Shown: positions 5,817 through 6,062 of the stretch, piece by piece
Layout: every line of letters starts with the position of its first letter
Numbering within the stretch: the stretch's first letter is position 1
Assembly: GCA_016177145.1 (NCBI GenBank)
Contig: JACOVV010000072.1
Location: forward strand, 1 to 6,062
Source: Candidatus Omnitrophota bacterium
GTDB lineage: Bacteria; Omnitrophota; Gorgyraeia; JACOVV01
Direction: 5' to 3'
DNA: 6,062 nt
The notes under the pieces: generated by a model
Told to the model about the DNA's origin: nothing
Seen by the model: only the letters and a program-made list of their open reading frames with translations
Databases searched by the model: none
Translations under genes and position numbers: made by a program

Positions 5817-6062
5817 TTAGCAGGCGTGCGGCCCTTGCAGATTGGCGACCCGTTGTTTCATTTCTTCGTGAAGGCGTTCAAACTCACCGGCTTTGGGTAA
5901 ACGTAAAACCTTTGGAAAGATGAAAAAGAGCCAGCCGGCCGCGGCCATCAACCAGATCATGCCGCTCACTCCTAACAATTGGAAATAAGCGGCCGGAAAA
6001 AACTGCGCCGCCACGCGAAGCGCCAGCGCCGCCGGCAGAGCGGCCGCGATCAGATTCAGGAC
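5817..6062 (-). CDS. nnrS: NnrS-like membrane protein (partial, C-terminal 81 residues)
   Basis: The frame is open to the right edge, so the true start is outside the window; a GTG at 6012-6014 is just an internal valine codon. Two hydrophobic segments are visible: LIAAALPAALALRVAAQFF (4-22 of the visible part) and a second from about QLLGVSGMIWLMAAAGWLFF to the FPKVLRLP turn, followed by a charged cytoplasmic tail. The ALRV...P....LLGVSGMIWLMA pattern resembles the last two membrane helices of NnrS, a polytopic haem- and copper-containing protein linked to nitric-oxide stress and often controlled by the FNR-type regulator NnrR. The identification rests on a short fragment and is moderate; another polytopic membrane protein remains possible. 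It ends 69 bp before the HydG-like gene, on the same strand. Confidence 0.55.
   Translation of the reverse strand, partial: VLNLIAAALPAALALRVAAQFFPAAYFQLLGVSGMIWLMAAAGWLFFIFPKVLRLPKAGEFERLHEEMKQRVANLQGPHAC

Overview
The window reads as bacterial redox and energy metabolism, with every supportable gene on the minus strand, so transcription runs from right to left. It starts inside one gene and ends inside another. Base composition is moderate (roughly half G+C). Spacing is tight, with gene overlaps and good Shine-Dalgarno sequences. Clustered FeS, siroheme and radical-SAM enzymes point to an anaerobe or facultative anaerobe. The sequence alone does not fix the phylum.

In order of transcription, the right edge holds the last 81 codons of a membrane protein resembling NnrS, the haem/copper protein of nitric-oxide responses. 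After a 69-bp gap comes a two-gene unit with an 8-bp overlap. The first gene is a radical-SAM protein of the ThiH/HydG tyrosine-lyase type that lacks the C-terminal cluster cysteines of true HydG. The second is a 589-residue siroheme nitrite/sulfite reductase starting at GTG. A perfect 12-bp-stem palindrome fills the next gap. It is followed by a small radical-SAM protein of the TatD-associated family.

A 97-bp gap then carries a clear promoter region with a perfect 16-bp palindrome, TATGACGTACGTCATA, that has the geometry of an FNR/NNR-type operator. It drives an operon of a [NiFe]-hydrogenase-type FeS beta subunit, a cyclic-nucleotide-binding-fold protein without a DNA-binding domain, and the start of the FAD/NAD-binding gamma subunit, which runs off the left edge. 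This beta-CNB-gamma order is typical of group 3b (HyhBGSL) hydrogenase operons, so the small and large subunits probably lie just outside the window.

A second, degenerate copy of the palindrome (TATGACATAAATCATC) lies upstream of the HydG-like/reductase unit. I infer that both units belong to one CRP/FNR-superfamily regulon responding to oxygen, NO or redox state. The most interesting points are the HydG-like enzyme without its auxiliary cluster, coupled to a siroheme reductase; the extra complete cysteine set in the N-terminal half of that reductase; and the shared operators.
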